A stretch of 64,000 nt of DNA from Phyllostachys edulis (GCA_036346405.1 CM070559.1:35935889-35999888), one strand, 5' to 3'. Positions 11,567 to 23,112 are shown, counted from the stretch's first letter. A program made the numbers and translations. The notes: generated by a model from the sequence alone, not told the origin.

Positions 11567-13706
11567 TGCATCCTCGACACACGCTACTGATGCTATAATA
11601 TTGGTTCGTAGTCATTGGATCAAAAAACGATGGGTAAGATCGTGTGAGGCTCTGTAGAAATATTGTAGCGGTTGATCTAGCTCATTCTTTCTGAATCGAA
11701 CGGTTCAGATCATCACAATGCAATGGCACTGTTGTTCTCTACCATTTTCTTTGCAATGGCAGATAATCTGAATCATATATATTACATGCTTTTTGCGTGA
11801 TTTAGTTACAGCCTCTTTAATATTTTTTATACGAGTTAGTCAAACACCCAATCACATGCACGCCCTCTTTTTTTTGGAAGTTGTTTGCCCACGGTGCCAC
11901 GTTATACAGTACGGTTTTATGTGGTTTTATTTTTGTAATATATGTTTTGTGCGTTTTAACAAGTTTCGGATTTCAAGTTTGCAAATTTTGGCGGGTTCCA
12001 ATAAGTTTTAAGTTTCATATTTCAAAAGATTTCAGTAAATTTCAAGTTCAAGACCAAAGTTTCAACAAACTGTAAGTTTTAAAATGCTATGTTTCAGCTA
12101 GTTTCAAGTTTGAAAATACCAAGTTTCGACAAGTTTCATTGATGCTTCAAGTTTCAAATCAGAATTCATGCAAGTTTCAAAAAAGTTCAAAAGTTACCAC
12201 GAATTTCACCGCTTTAGAAACTGAAACATAAAAAAAAAAATCGAAGATGAGTTTTAGGTTCAACAACTGAAACATCCAAGTTCGGAAGAGTTTGATGCCG
12301 AGACACGCACGCATGCGCGGCACGCACCTACTTGTATTGGACGCCAAGCTTGATGTCGACGGTAGGGATGGATATCGAGTCAGGTGTTCATCTTATCGAG
12401 CTTTTCCTGAAATTAACACAGTTTAATTTAATTCCATTTTATTTATAGTTTAGAAATACTTTTAGAACCAAGCTTAACTAATTAACCAGTATAATTAAAA
12501 CAATTTTGAACTGAGCCAATAAGCTCCACTAACGAGGTTTTTTTTCCACCTCTAACTGAGGGGCATGTCGACGCCATCGAAGGCCTCCACAAGGGCGAAG
12601 TACCCCCACGGGGTTGGGCGCCATGAAGCTAAGCGTCCGCACCCCAGCCTTTCGCACGAATCCTTTGCTTATATGGCCCCCTGGGCGTTTTCTTCTCTCG
12701 AACTAGCCTCCTCGTGCACAAATTTACATTTTTTGGCCCCCCTCCCTCTCCTTCCACGATCGGGAGTGGGGAAAGTCACTTTTCGCGCTCCCCGAGCGCG
12801 GAAAGGCACAAGAGGCTGGTCTAGCGCGGGACCGGCCACTTGCCGCGATGCGTGAGCACGGGAAGAGCCTTTCCGCGGTGGCCGAGCGTGGAAACTCCCC
12901 GGTTCTATGGTCACCGTCCATTCCCGTAGAGATTCGTGCTGATCGCTCCACTTCCGTGCTCATCGACCGCGGTAAGAGAGGGAGGAGACTAGATTTGTAA
13001 ATAAAATAACACGAGAACTATTTTTTTCAATTGAGTTTCGCACCGGCGCGACCATCTAGCGGAAGTAGAGCTCGCGTGGGCAGCTCCACCAGCGTGGGAA
13101 GTTAGGAACCCAGGATACGCAGCTAGTAGAAGTGTAGAACCAGGCTGAAGCGAATTGAGTCTAGTCCGACCCGAAAAATGAGCCGGCGCTTGTTCGGCTT
13201 ATGGGCCACGGCCTGGCATGGTTAGCTCGACATTGGGCTTAGGCCAAGACTGGGCTTCGGCTGCACAAAAAGCCGGGCCGAGGTTCAAGAGCCAGGCTTG
13301 GCTAGCTCGACATTGGGCTTATGCTGAGACTGGGATTCGGCCACACAGAGAATCCTCTTAAGAAAAAAACAGTCACATTTTTCTCAAAAAAAAAAAAAAA
13401 CAGTCACATACTCACGTGAGCGCCCGAACCGGCAGCGTGTGTGCGCGCGGACGAAAAAAAATCGGCGCTAGCCTCTCGAAATTTAGCTGTCATGGAGTAA
13501 AATTTTGCAAAACCTTTTTTTTATCAGAACCATCAGAGAACTATACATTTCAGCTTGCATTCTGTAAATCTACGGATGCTTTGGCGTAATGTTCCACTAA
13601 ACTATACATCTGTCGGTTCCAATCGCACATGACGGAATCAATTAGGTGGGGCCCACCCGTTCGTGCAATTGGCAGGTGGAACCTGCCTGCCAACGGCAAA
13701 ATGGCG
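11067..13706. other. Intergenic DNA with simple repeats
   Basis: No coding region is supported here. The stretch contains a TA microsatellite (11498-11563) and a low-complexity zone at about 11930-12270 rich in the word caagttt(c). A GC-rich patch at 12560-12970 has open frames on both strands but no protein motif. At 13140-13350 there is a region with repeated ggctt/gggcttagg words that resembles the inner part of small hAT elements, without clear ends. Confidence 0.5.
11498..11563. repeat. (AT)n microsatellite, about 33 units
   Basis: Uninterrupted alternating AT over 66 bases. Confidence 0.97.
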
Positions 13707-13715
13707 GCTATAAGA

Positions 13716-14204
13716 GGAATTTTTTAATAATACATTTTAAAAAAGAATTACATAAATAAAAAATCGATTTTTATATATACAAAGCTAGGACGGCAGAAAG
13801 CTGTCGCCGTTTCAATCGATAAAAAACCTCTGTCATCAATTAAAATGGTGACAGTTCCCTGTCGTCAATTGAATTTACGATAGAGACTTCTCTAGTTGCA
13901 TGTGCCCCCCTTCAGACAAGCGCAATTTAGGGATTTTGTCCCGGTCACTAATTCAATTGGCGATAAGAAGCCGAATTGGCAACAGAGCCTTGTTCTGTGG
14001 GCGACAAGGTCCTGTCGCCAATTGAAATGATGACAAGGCGACGAATTGGCGACAGATGTCTAGTTTTGTAATTTTCTTTTTCGACTATTTATTTCTCTAA
14101 TTTTTTTCCTGACGCCTTTTTAATTGGCGACAGATGTCTAGTTTTGTAGTTTTTTTTACTATTTATTTCTGTAAAAAAAGTAATGTGTTATTTAGAAAAA
14201 AATC
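13716..14204. mobile_element. Non-autonomous MULE (489 bp)
   Basis: A perfect 9-bp target duplication, gctataaga (13707-13715 and 14205-14213), flanks an element that starts ggaattttttaataat and ends with the reverse complement of gatttttttctaaataac. The ends form imperfect T-rich terminal inverted repeats. The interior carries many copies of a short word, tgtcgcc(aattg), in both orientations. A 9-bp TSD and a G at the element start are MULE hallmarks. There is no coding capacity. Confidence 0.85.
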
Positions 14205-14360
14205 GCTATAAGACGACGGAGTGGGCTGGTAATGATTCATGGCTAAAAGATGTCTCTTGTTAAAAGTGCTACAAGTTCCGCTACCACTTACCGGAACACG
14301 TCCATAATAACCAGAGATTTATTATTCACCGGAATCTTACAAGGGTTGTCGTCAAAACTC

Positions 14361-14734
14361 GAACTTTTTTTTTATTTAACTTTTTTTTTAATTTTTATTT
14401 TAAAGTTAACCTCCGACGTATTTTATTTCCAATTCTAACCTATTTAGTCACGCCACCATCCGTGACGTGACAAAACAATGTTGTCACGCCACGGGTTAAG
14501 TCCCTAAAATAGTACTTTTGGTCACGCCACTGGTCGTGGCGTGACCAAACAACACTGTCATGCCACGAGTGGTGGCATGACAAGAGCGTGCCCCAGATAC
14601 GGGCTGGTGTGATAACGTTGTTTTGTCACGCCACCACTCGTGGTGTGATCAAAGGAGTCAGAATTGGAAATAAAGTGTGCCGAGGTTAATTTTAAAATAA
14701 AATCAAAAAAGGATTAATTAATAAAAAAAATTCC
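14361..14734. mobile_element. Non-autonomous MULE (374 bp), strong hairpin
   Basis: A 9-bp duplication, tcaaaactc (14352-14360 and 14735-14743), flanks an element starting gaacttttttttt and ending aaaaaaaattcc. Long inverted arms (14385-14450 against 14645-14715) share the 'attttaaa(g/a)ttaacctc' and 'tttatttccaattct' words. The centre has about five alternating copies of gtcacgccac and its complement. No reading frame is present. Confidence 0.82.
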
Positions 14735-14743
14735 TCAAAACTC

Positions 14744-15900
14744 GAGCAAGATGATTCCAGTTTGCCAGAAATATCTCCATCCCTCTGGCCCAGGCATGGC
14801 GGGGTGGCAGCCCAATTCCGGGCAAGTTGGTCCTCACGCGGTTAGCATCCGAGCCGTCAGAGGACGCATCAGAAAATATCAACGAAAGTGACGTTCCCTC
14901 TCCTCGCACATCCCACCAACCAAAAGGTATCGAAAAGGGAGTTTTCCCGTGCCCACGGCGGGATATTCCTCTCTGGCTGCGCCCGTCGCACCTGCACCAG
15001 ACACCAGGAAAGATCAGTCCACTGCTTACATCTTCAAGTGAGATACGTAAGATGTTAGCCTCGAAATAAAAGAAAGTGAGATAAAATGTGTTGTCTGTTA
15101 ATACAAGGACTAGTACATTGTGGTTCTCAACCAGATGATATTAAAAAAAAGGTGTCATTCTCGCCGTTTCGCCGCTCGTTCTCGTCAGACGAGCAGCGAA
15201 CGGTGAAAAAACTACCTATACAGTGCATTTTGCGTAGGAACACACACATGTATTGATGTATGCCTTGGCCATTTCTAAAAGTATGTATTACCGTTCATAT
15301 AGCTCTCGCAAAATGTGTTCAACTCGTTGCGTAGGCAAGGGTGAATTCTCGCAAAATGTGTTCGATTCGTTGTATAGGCAAGGACAGAGCCAGCCATGAC
15401 TCAAGCGGGCGTCGGGCTGAGCTAACTGTTCTTAGTTTGAACTCGTATTTTTAGTGGTTTTTAAAAAGATTTTTCATGGAATTTAGATCCTAGATCTCGG
15501 ACCATCGTCCTACCTGATCAAGGCCTAGCTTCGCCGCCCTGTAGTTGTAGGCCAACTCAATTTTTCATGGTGAATATTCCAAAACTGACCTTACAAGTTC
15601 TGCCCTCGCATATTCAACGTTGGTATACCGCAAGCATGGACAGAACAAGCACAATCATAGAAATTTCCGGACACGTCTCCATGTGCAAAATTCTCACGTC
15701 CCATTCGCTCGTGTCGTGTGCGAGTCCGAGTCCAACCATTCGGCCCATTTGGGCAGGAGGTGCACAACGTAGCACCCGCACACCGGGTCCACGTAGGGGC
15801 GGTGGAAAGGCGGAGCCAGGCCGTTGTTTTCGAATTTGGAGGCTGCACGTTGCGTTGGCGTTGCCGTCTCCGTCGAGCGAGCGCAATAAAAAGCGAGCCA
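14744..15900. other. Upstream intergenic region of the malate dehydrogenase gene
   Basis: No gene is recognised. A tandem duplication with a period of about 43 bp (unit containing tctcgcaaaatgtgttc) lies at 15303-15383. The stretch from about 15700 is GC-rich, with overlapping open frames on both strands and no motif; it is probably promoter and leader DNA of the downstream gene. Confidence 0.5.
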
Positions 15901-16058
15901 CCCGTTACTGCGGCGCTGCCCTTTTTATCACCGAAGAGGCCAAAGCCAGACGAGGGAACGAACGCCTCCACTGATTCCACGACTCACGAGAGGCCCGAGA
16001 GACGCAAGGAAGAAGCGCGAGCGATTCCGAACGATCTGCTCGTATCAGCGCAGCGAAG

Positions 16059-16674
16059 GTAGCAATAGTTGGGTTTCGCTACTCCTTCCTCTTATCGGTG
16101 CGTTTCTTCCTCCTCCTTCCTGCGATTTTCCCTTGTTTGTTTTCGTGATTTTTTTTTGGTGGAGATGGGCTCGTGTAGTGATGGATCTGGACATCTGGTG
16201 GTGTTTGGTTTGGTCAGATTCTTTGTGTGGAGGAAGGTGCGCCGTTTGGTGGTGGAGGTGTAGTTGACTACTGCCTGTTTTGAGTTGGATCTGGAATCTG
16301 GATTTGGGGGTGGATCGGTGTTGGATTGATTGATGATTTCTTAGGCTCGGTTTGGCTAGGGGCGAAATTGGGATGGTAACTTGAGGAACTGTCTAGCAAT
16401 TTTGATATGATTGGCAAGTAAAGTTGGATATTAATTTATTTATTCAAGATCTGGAGGGATTTGATGCTCTCATACTTCGAGTGCTGTCAGTTGTTCTATT
16501 GATGTTTGCAAGGAAATACATTTTATTGTGTAGAATCCAACAGCTAACGGATAGTTTCAGTCTTTGTTATTATCATTTTTTGGTGTTCTATATGCTTACA
16601 AATGGTTCTTCATGTTCTGTCTTTTATCAGTTATGTCTCCTCTATATAAATCTAATGAAACTCTGTTCCTGCAG
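16059..16674 (+). other. Probable 5' UTR intron of the malate dehydrogenase gene
   Basis: A T-rich stretch ends in a good acceptor, ctgttcctgcag, at 16674, seven bases before the ATG at 16681. Two donor candidates exist: gcgaag/gtagcaa at 16059 and atcg/gtgcgttt at 16098. The choice between them cannot be made from sequence alone. Open frames running upstream of 16681 are intron read-through. Confidence 0.65.
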
Positions 16675-16680
16675 TTGGAC

Positions 16681-17874
16681 ATGGCATCAACTGTTACCAT
16701 CAGTTCAGTTAGTGCTCAGGCTGGCCTGATCTCAAAGCCAAGGAATCATGGCATCACAAGCTACAGTGGCTTAAAGGCAGCAGCATCTATTAGCTTCGAA
16801 TCAGGATCGTCATTCCTGGGCAGGAATACATCTCTTCGGGCATCTGTTGCTCCAAGGATTGTGCCAAAGGCAAAGTACGGATCGCAGATATCTCCTGAGG
16901 CATCTTACAAAGTGGCAGTACTTGGTGCTGCTGGTGGCATTGGTCAACCGTTGAGCCTGTTGATTAAGATGTCTCCTCTGGTCTCCGCGCTGCATCTGTA
17001 TGATATTGCAAATGTCAAGGGAGTTGCTGCTGATCTCAGCCACTGTAACACACCTTCTCAAGTTCTGGACTTCACTGGCCCCGCAGAATTAGCCAACTGC
17101 TTGAAAGGTGTGGATGTTGTTGTCATCCCTGCTGGGGTCCCAAGGAAGCCGGGCATGACTCGTGATGACCTTTTCAACATCAATGCGGGCATTGTCAAGT
17201 CACTTGTTGAAGCTGTTGCAGACAATTGCCCAGAGGCCTTCATCCATATTATCAGCAACCCAGTAAACTCCACAGTTCCAATTGCTGCCGAGGTTCTGAA
17301 ACAGAAGGGTGTCTACAATCCCAAGAGGCTTTTCGGAGTTACCACCTTAGATGTTGTCAGAGCTAACACATTTGTAGCTCAGAAGAAGAACCTCAAGCTC
17401 ATCGATGTTGATGTCCCGGTTGTGGGTGGTCATGCTGGGATTACAATTTTACCATTGTTGTCAAAGACAAGGCCATCTGTTACCTTAACGGATGAGGAAA
17501 CTGAAGAGCTGACAAAGAGGATACAGAATGCCGGGACAGAGGTGGTAGAGGCGAAAGCTGGTGCTGGATCTGCTACCCTGTCTATGGCCTATGCTGCTGC
17601 CAGATTTGTCGAGTCATCTCTCCGTGCACTGGCTGGCGATCCAGATGTTTACGAGTGCACATTTGTCCAGTCTGAGTTAACCGAGCTGCCATTCTTTGCG
17701 TCCAGAGTTAAGCTTGGGAAGAACGGTGTCGAGTCCATCATATCTGCTGACCACGAGGGAGTTACCGAGTACGAGGCGAAGGCGCTTGAGGCACTGAAGT
17801 CCGAGTTGAAGGCCAGCATCGAGAAGGGCATCACATTTGCCCACAAACAGCAGGCAGCTCCTGCATCTGTTTGA
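16681..17874 (+). CDS. pNAD-MDH: Plastidic NAD-dependent malate dehydrogenase
   Basis: This is a single coding exon of 397 aa. The enzyme interconverts malate and oxaloacetate with NAD(H); in plastids it supports redox balance, mainly in the dark and in non-green plastids. Residues 1 to about 70 are a Ser/Ala/Arg-rich, acidic-poor leader typical of a chloroplast transit peptide. The NAD-binding loop GAAGGIG is at residues 82-88. The substrate loop VPRKPGMTR (151-161) supplies Arg155 and Arg161. NPVN is at 193-196, LDVVR (223-227) gives Asp224 and Arg227, and catalytic His251 sits in GGHAGIT. The start MASTV follows the 5' UTR intron acceptor, and the longer frame upstream lies in that intron. 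Length and motifs match plant plastid NAD-MDH; a glyoxysomal or mitochondrial isoform is less likely because of the leader. Poly(A) signals follow at 17907 and 18163. The gene appears intact. Confidence 0.95.
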   Translation: MASTVTISSVSAQAGLISKPRNHGITSYSGLKAAASISFESGSSFLGRNTSLRASVAPRIVPKAKYGSQISPEASYKVAVLGAAGGIGQPLSLLIKMSPLVSALHLYDIANVKGVAADLSHCNTPSQVLDFTGPAELANCLKGVDVVVIPAGVPRKPGMTRDDLFNINAGIVKSLVEAVADNCPEAFIHIISNPVNSTVPIAAEVLKQKGVYNPKRLFGVTTLDVVRANTFVAQKKNLKLIDVDVPVVGGHAGITILPLLSKTRPSVTLTDEETEELTKRIQNAGTEVVEAKAGAGSATLSMAYAAARFVESSLRALAGDPDVYECTFVQSELTELPFFASRVKLGKNGVESIISADHEGVTEYEAKALEALKSELKASIEKGITFAHKQQAAPASV

Positions 17875-18162
17875 AGCGAGCAGAATGACAATCCATACAA
17901 GAAGAGAATAAAGGCAAAATGATTCTCGATGGCTTTTAGTTTTGCACCATAGAATTTTTCTGTGTCGACATGTAGGAAGATGATCCAGATCAGCTATGTT
18001 TGTCATTGTTCGTTAGTTTCTTATGATCACAAATTTACTTGAAGACGTGAACGCCCAACCCAAATTGCTGCCTGTTTTGGGGGGCTTGTTTAACACATAA
18101 ATTTTGCTTCGATTCCACTGTGGTTGTCCTTATAGCTTGCTGAAGTCGACAAACTGTGGAAT

Positions 18163-18168
18163 AATAAA
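18163..18168 (+). terminator. Likely poly(A) signal of malate dehydrogenase gene
   Basis: AATAAA occurs 289 bases after the stop codon, in a T-rich context. A weaker alternative is at 17907-17912. Confidence 0.5.
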
Positions 18169-18174
18169 GCATTT

Positions 18175-18840
18175 CATTGATGTTACCTGCAATTTTTTTC
18201 TGACGTGTACCATGTGGGCACCATCAGGTTCCCAACTGTTGAAGAAATTCAAGAAAACATTGTTGTTTCCTTAGTTGCCCGTGTCATCTTTCATGTGTTA
18301 CCGATTGGTAAACTTGATGGCAAAATTTGTTTTGTTGTGTAAGATCTCGATGGGGACGAAGACTTGATGAGAGGGACGGCTGGAAGCTAGCATATGTTTT
18401 GGTAGATTCCGAGCTTACAACCAAGAGAATACTAGAATTTGGCTGTGTTGTCTTGCTTTCTGCTTAAGGCGCCATACGTGGCCGCACACTTGTAGATTAT
18501 GGATTTATGGATGGCAACTTGTGACTTGTGAGTTCAGTTTAGATGTAACAACAACGAGGGATCAGTGCTCCTTGTAGCTGGCTGAAACCAAGTACCAAGA
18601 TTGAGGCAGCAAAACTGCAAAAGAAAGTTTGTTCTGGCAGGCAAACAGTAGATCAGATGAACATCCTGAACTTATGACAAGAAAAACAGTGCTCCTTGTT
18701 GTTATCCATTGATCTCTGAATATGAAAGAACGATCAGCTCCACATCATGTTTACATATCAATTTCATATACATAGGCTTCGTTCGCATCTTGAGCTCCTG
18801 AGCTAGCTAAATTACGCCGGGGAGAACAGCACATGAACAT
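18175..18840. other. Convergent intergenic spacer between MDH and RNase genes
   Basis: This AT-rich DNA separates two convergently transcribed genes. I see no reading frame of substance and no repeat. Confidence 0.6.
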
Positions 18841-18846
18841 CCTTAA

Positions 18847-18852
18847 TTTATT
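18847..18852 (-). terminator. Likely poly(A) signal of RNase T2 gene
   Basis: TTTATT on the plus strand reads AATAAA on the coding strand, about 70 bases beyond the stop codon at 18921-18923. Confidence 0.5.
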
Positions 18853-18920
18853 GTCAAGAGCTAGAAAGATCAAATTAATGAGCACGAATCAGGCGGGGGA
18901 GGGCTCAATATTTTGGGTGG

Positions 18921-20618
18921 CTAGAACGCCGGAAACTCGATCCTGTTGCCGCAGGGCCTGCCGCCGGGCTGGACGGGGCAGTCCACGAAGCGCGAGCCGG
19001 CGGCGTCGACGCAGAAGTAGAGCTGGTAGAGCTGGCTGTTGCCGGACTCGTCGCGGTTGCACTGCACGAACGGTTCGAACCCGGTCCCCTGCTGGATCGC
19101 CTCCTTGATCTCGCTCAGCGTGTAGTACCCGCCGTCAGGCGAGATCCCTGCAATTATGTCCCATTTTCAATTTTAATTCCGACGTCCGCAACAAGTAAAC
19201 AGTCACCGACAGTTAGGTCCAGTGTACGACCGAGATTGTCCATATAGGCAAGGAAAAAGAGTTTGGTTTAGTGCCTTAAACAGATATCAACATGTGAGCC
19301 CGAGCTGTGAGCAATGGATGGATGTACCTGCAGAGCGGAGGGCGTCGAGGACACGGAGCTGGCTGCGGAGGCGGAGGGCGGCCTGGAAGTAGCCGTGCTC
19401 GTTGAAGACGTTCACGGCGCAGGTGCCGTGCTTCTCCCACTCGTGCGCCCAGAAGCGGAGCCCGTCGCTGGTCGGGCACGCCAGCGTCGGCCAGTTGGCG
19501 CGCAGGCTGCTCAGCAGGTCGCTCACCTGCACACCACACACAACACCAACATTTCCTCGTCACTTGCCGTGCGCTCGGGACTTTCCTTCCCTGCCTCGTG
19601 CCCGAACAACCAACCAAACAAACGGCAGGCGTCCGTTTCGCACGCAGTGCGTGCACGCAAGGTCATTGCATACTTGCATTGCAACAAATAATGTTTGCGT
19701 AGAAAAAAAAAATCGGGAGTCTACTACTAGCAAGGAAGGAATTTTCATGGCGATCAAGTAGTTACTGACGGTAGATTAAGTAGAATCTTGTAGTGATGTG
19801 TGCATCAATAAAGCAGAGAACAGAAGCAGCAATAGTAAGGAAGGAATGTTCGTCGAGTGCAACTGTGCAACCAAAGCAAGGATTCCTCCCTCTGCAGAAC
19901 ATCTCTCTGTTCAGAGCTTAGTTCCTCTCAAACCATCTTGAAGTTGTTCTTCCAAATTCATACGAAGGGGACACCAAATCAAAAGAACTACGACAGCATC
20001 CATGAGGGAAAAGAAAAGAGAGATATTTACAACCACGAAACGTCAGATTTGAACCCGGACATTTCCAACACGAAGCAATGACCTTGTCAAAACAGCTAAA
20101 AGACGACAACAACATCCTGAATGAGAGACCAACACACGCAGAAACCAAGAACATGCAAGCAACAAGCATAGAACAGTAAGGGTATTGCAAATTTGCGACC
20201 AATAAAAGGAAGAATTGCAGGCACCTTGGAGGGGTCGAACTCGCTGTCCGGGTTGCAGTTCTGCGGGTAGGAGCCGTCGTCGCGGTTGGGCCACAGCCCG
20301 TGGATCCCGAAGTCCGCCGCCGGCTTGCCGGACCGCGGGTAGCAGCAGCTCTGCCTCGTGTCGCAGTACGATCCCGGCCACTGCGCACCACCATCAGAAA
20401 CCAACACACCCCGATCAACACTAACACATCACATCACATAGCAGCATGCACATATCTCTGCAACTACTGAACTGAACTGAACTGAACTACATGCGCACGC
20501 ATGGTGGCACTCTTACCTGCAGCACGAGGTAGAAAAAATCGTAGCCCTGCGCGCTGCACCCGACGGCCAGGACGAGCAGCAGGGCCAGGGCGAGGTGCGA
20601 CGACTGTGCCCTCATCAT
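18921..20618 (-). CDS. Secreted RNase T2 (S-like ribonuclease), four exons
   Basis: Exons on the minus strand are 20517-20618, 20225-20380, 19328-19526 and 18921-19147. All junctions are GT-AG, and the joined length of 684 nt encodes 227 aa without a stop. Residues 1 to about 24 form a hydrophobic signal peptide (ALALLLVLAVGCSAQG). Active-site box CAS I is FGIHGLWP (catalytic His61). CAS II is FWAHEWEKHGTC (His114, Glu115, His119). Many cysteines (for example SCC, NCN, CAVN, QCN, CPV) fit the disulfide pattern. T2 enzymes cleave RNA through 2',3'-cyclic phosphates in the apoplast or vacuole; S-like members serve phosphate recycling and stress responses. The leader carries an AG repeat (CT on the plus strand at 20644-20663), and a TATA box lies at 20773-20779. 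The gene looks functional. The start could be either of two adjacent ATGs. Confidence 0.95.
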
Positions 20619-20772
20619 GGCTCGGATCTTTGCAAACTTGCAACTCTCTCTCTCTCTCTCTCTGATTGTTCTTGGAGATTGAAGTCTCTCTTCTTTGTTG
20701 TGCCGTGAGGACAGGTGAAGTGGATGGATAATGTCACAACACAATGAGGGTTGCAAGGTTGTCGGGGTGTCA

Positions 20773-20779
20773 ATTTATA
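20773..20779 (-). promoter_or_regulatory. TATA box of RNase T2 gene
   Basis: TATAAAT on the minus strand (context cctataaattgac) lies about 155 bases upstream of the ATG. A (GA)10 tract falls in the presumed leader in between. Confidence 0.7.
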
Positions 20780-21016
20780 GGCAGGTGTGGATTCAGTCAG
20801 TCAGGGCAGGCACTACTGGGCCACTGCATTGATGTGCATGTATGTATGGCAATGGCAATGGCAGCATATTCCAGAGGACTGGAGGATTGCAAATCGTGCA
20901 TTCCAAGGAGCGATTTATTGCTTGCTCTTTCCATCTTGCAGAGATGGAAGCATGCATGGGCAAGGACGCAAGGTGTAGAAGGCAAGCAGTACAGCTGGAG
21001 AATGACATGTAAGGAA

Positions 21017-21128
21017 ATATAGCACTTTAGTGATTAATTTAATTTGGAATTCATTAAACAGATATACCAGTTCCTGACTTCCTGCGAACTGGTATATTTA
21101 ATTGTCAGATGTCACTAAATTGCTATAT
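21017..21128. mobile_element. Small hairpin MITE-like element (112 bp)
   Basis: The ends atatagca(c)tttagtg and cactaaattgctatat are inverted copies. The centre again pairs, with taccagttc against gaactggta, so the whole segment can fold into a hairpin. TSD and superfamily are unclear. Confidence 0.6.
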
Positions 21129-21580
21129 AGAAGGTAAGTAGAAGGTAAGCAGTACAGCTGGAGTATCTTCGCAGGAGCGGTTAATCAGAATTCATATCGT
21201 ATTTGCGGATCTGACCACGGTGATCACGTCTTTGCAAAAATATCACCGTTGGCGTACGGTGGTGGCCGTGCGCCAGTGCTGGATACCATTACACATGACG
21301 TTGGCGCAGCCGATGGGCGCTCGCCGGCGCCGCCACCTCAGCCGCTGGCGCATGGCCATGCGCCACACATACATTAGGTTAGTTAGTGTAGGTTAATTAG
21401 TTAATTAGTAAATATGTTAGTTAGGTTAGTTAGTTTTAGGCTAAAATTTGGAGAAATTTTAAAATATATCAAATGAGTCTAAAAAATTATGAATTTTTTT
21501 GTGGAGCCTCTCGACACCGTGTACTTGCTTGTGTAAATTTTCTATAATTTTATTCGTTCAGAATTGTTATCGCTATTTCG
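21129..21580. other. Intergenic DNA with GTTA-rich simple repeat
   Basis: A GC-rich patch with gcgcca/tggcgc words (21240-21365) leads into a degenerate (ttagg/gttagtta)n stretch at about 21374-21440. No coding region is seen. Confidence 0.45.
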
Positions 21581-22712
21581 TAAAAGTGTCATATTCGTAT
21601 GAATCAATAAATGTAGAAAATAAGCTCAAAAAATTATGAATTTTAATTTGAAGGGTCCTCGCGCAGTGGACTTAATTATGTAATGTTTCGGTAATTTTAT
21701 ATGTTCTGGTATTGTCTTGAAAATTTATGATTTAGGTCACGAAAATTTCGATTTTTGGTTTCAGAAATTAAGGTTTCATAATTTCATGTGACTTGGAATG
21801 TAGAAAAAAAGCTACATTGCAACTCCATTGGAGATGTCGATATACAATATGGCGTTGGCAGTACTACAGAAAAGGCCTTCACAGACGGTTTCGTGAGCCA
21901 TTTGAGTCTATGGGTTAGTAATGACATGAGGTCATCACAGATGGTTTTCGAACCATCTGTGATGCATACTTTCACAAACAGTTATTAACTCAGAACCGTT
22001 TGTGATATACGACTATCACAGACAGTTTGTATCTAGAACCGTCTGTGATAATTATCTATCACAAACGGTTCTAACACCGAACCGTCCGTGATAACTATCT
22101 ATCACAGATGGTTCTAAACACGAATCATAAAAGTGTCATATTCGTATGAATCAATAAATGTAGAAAATAAGCTCAAAAAATTATTAATTTTAATTTGAAG
22201 GGTACTCACGCAGTGGACTTGATTGTGTAATGTTTCGGTAATTTTATATGTGTTCTGGTATTGTCTTGAAAATTTATGATTTAGGTCACGAAAATTTCGA
22301 TTTTAGGTTTCGGAAATTAGGGTTTCATGATTTCATGTGACTTGGAATGTAGAAAAAAAAAGCTACATTGCAACTCCATTGGAGATGTCGATATACAATA
22401 TGGCGCTGGCACTACTACAGAAAAGGTCTTCACAGACGGTTAAAAAACGCCATCACAGACGGTTTCGTGAGCCGTTTGAGTCTATGGGTCAGTAATGACA
22501 TGAGGTCATCACGCATTTTATTCAACTATCGTGATGCATACTTTCACAAACGGTTATTAACTCGTAACCGCTCAGTGATATATTTACTATCACGCATGCT
22601 TTGTATCTAGAACCGTCTGTGATAATTATCTATCACGCATTTGGTTCTAACACCGAACCGTCGTGATAACTATCTATCACTGAGCGGTTCTAAACACGAA
22701 CCGTCGTGATAT
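21581..22712 (+). mobile_element. Tandemly duplicated CACTA transposon end
   Basis: A 547-bp unit starting taaaagtgtcatattcgtat at 21581 is repeated from 22128. In the second copy a CACTA-type terminus, CACTACTACAGAAAAGG, begins at 22410; in the first it reads CAGTACTACAG (21859). Each is followed by alternating subterminal words of the type tcacagacggtt and aaccgtctgtga, as in En/Spm-type elements of grasses. No transposase and no opposite terminus are present in the window, so this is a fragment. Confidence 0.75.
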
Positions 22713-22718
22713 ATAAAT

Positions 22719-22758
22719 AAAACCTCAAGCAATGGCTGCTTGTGCCTTTAAAATCGGC

Positions 22759-22805
<47 letters not shown>

Positions 22806-23112
22806 TTTGTAGTCCCCAGCCACTTTCGTGGGGTCGTGAGGGAGGATGACACAGCTGCCACGGGCAACCTTATCGAGCCCCTGCAAATTCAAGAAGTAAG
22901 GCTGCAAGAGAAAGCTCGTGGCTCATGGACATGTACAATTACCTGGATGTCGTCGATAGGTAATTGGACATGACATCAAGGAATGGTTGGTTGCTGATAC
23001 ATGAAGCTACTGTGTCATCCTTCCTCACGACCCTCCAAAAGTGGCTGGGGACTACAAACGATATATATAAAGCCGGTTTTAAAGGCACAAGCAGCCTCTG
23101 CTTGGAGGTTTT
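22719..23112. repeat. Inverted repeat with about 110-bp arms and TA microsatellite
   Basis: Arm 22719-22854 and arm 23010-23112 are reverse complements over most of their length. Shared words include gctgcttgtgcctttaaaa, tcgtttgtagtccccagcc and ggatgacacag. The left arm is lengthened by an (AT)21 tract at 22762-22803, where the right arm has only gatatatata. The loop is about 155 bp. It could be a decayed foldback transposon or a hairpin RNA source. Confidence 0.75.

Noticed and set aside
11352..11657. Reading frames through the TA microsatellite
   Set aside because: The products are mainly Tyr-Ile repeats produced by the (AT)n tract.
16424..16680. Upstream extension of the malate dehydrogenase frame and an overlapping 101-codon frame
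   Set aside because: They lie in T-rich intron sequence that ends in a good acceptor just before the MASTV start.
19276..19761. Overlapping frames over the third RNase exon
   Set aside because: They are antisense or out of frame with the exon carrying the catalytic WEKHGTC motif, whose splice sites keep the frame.
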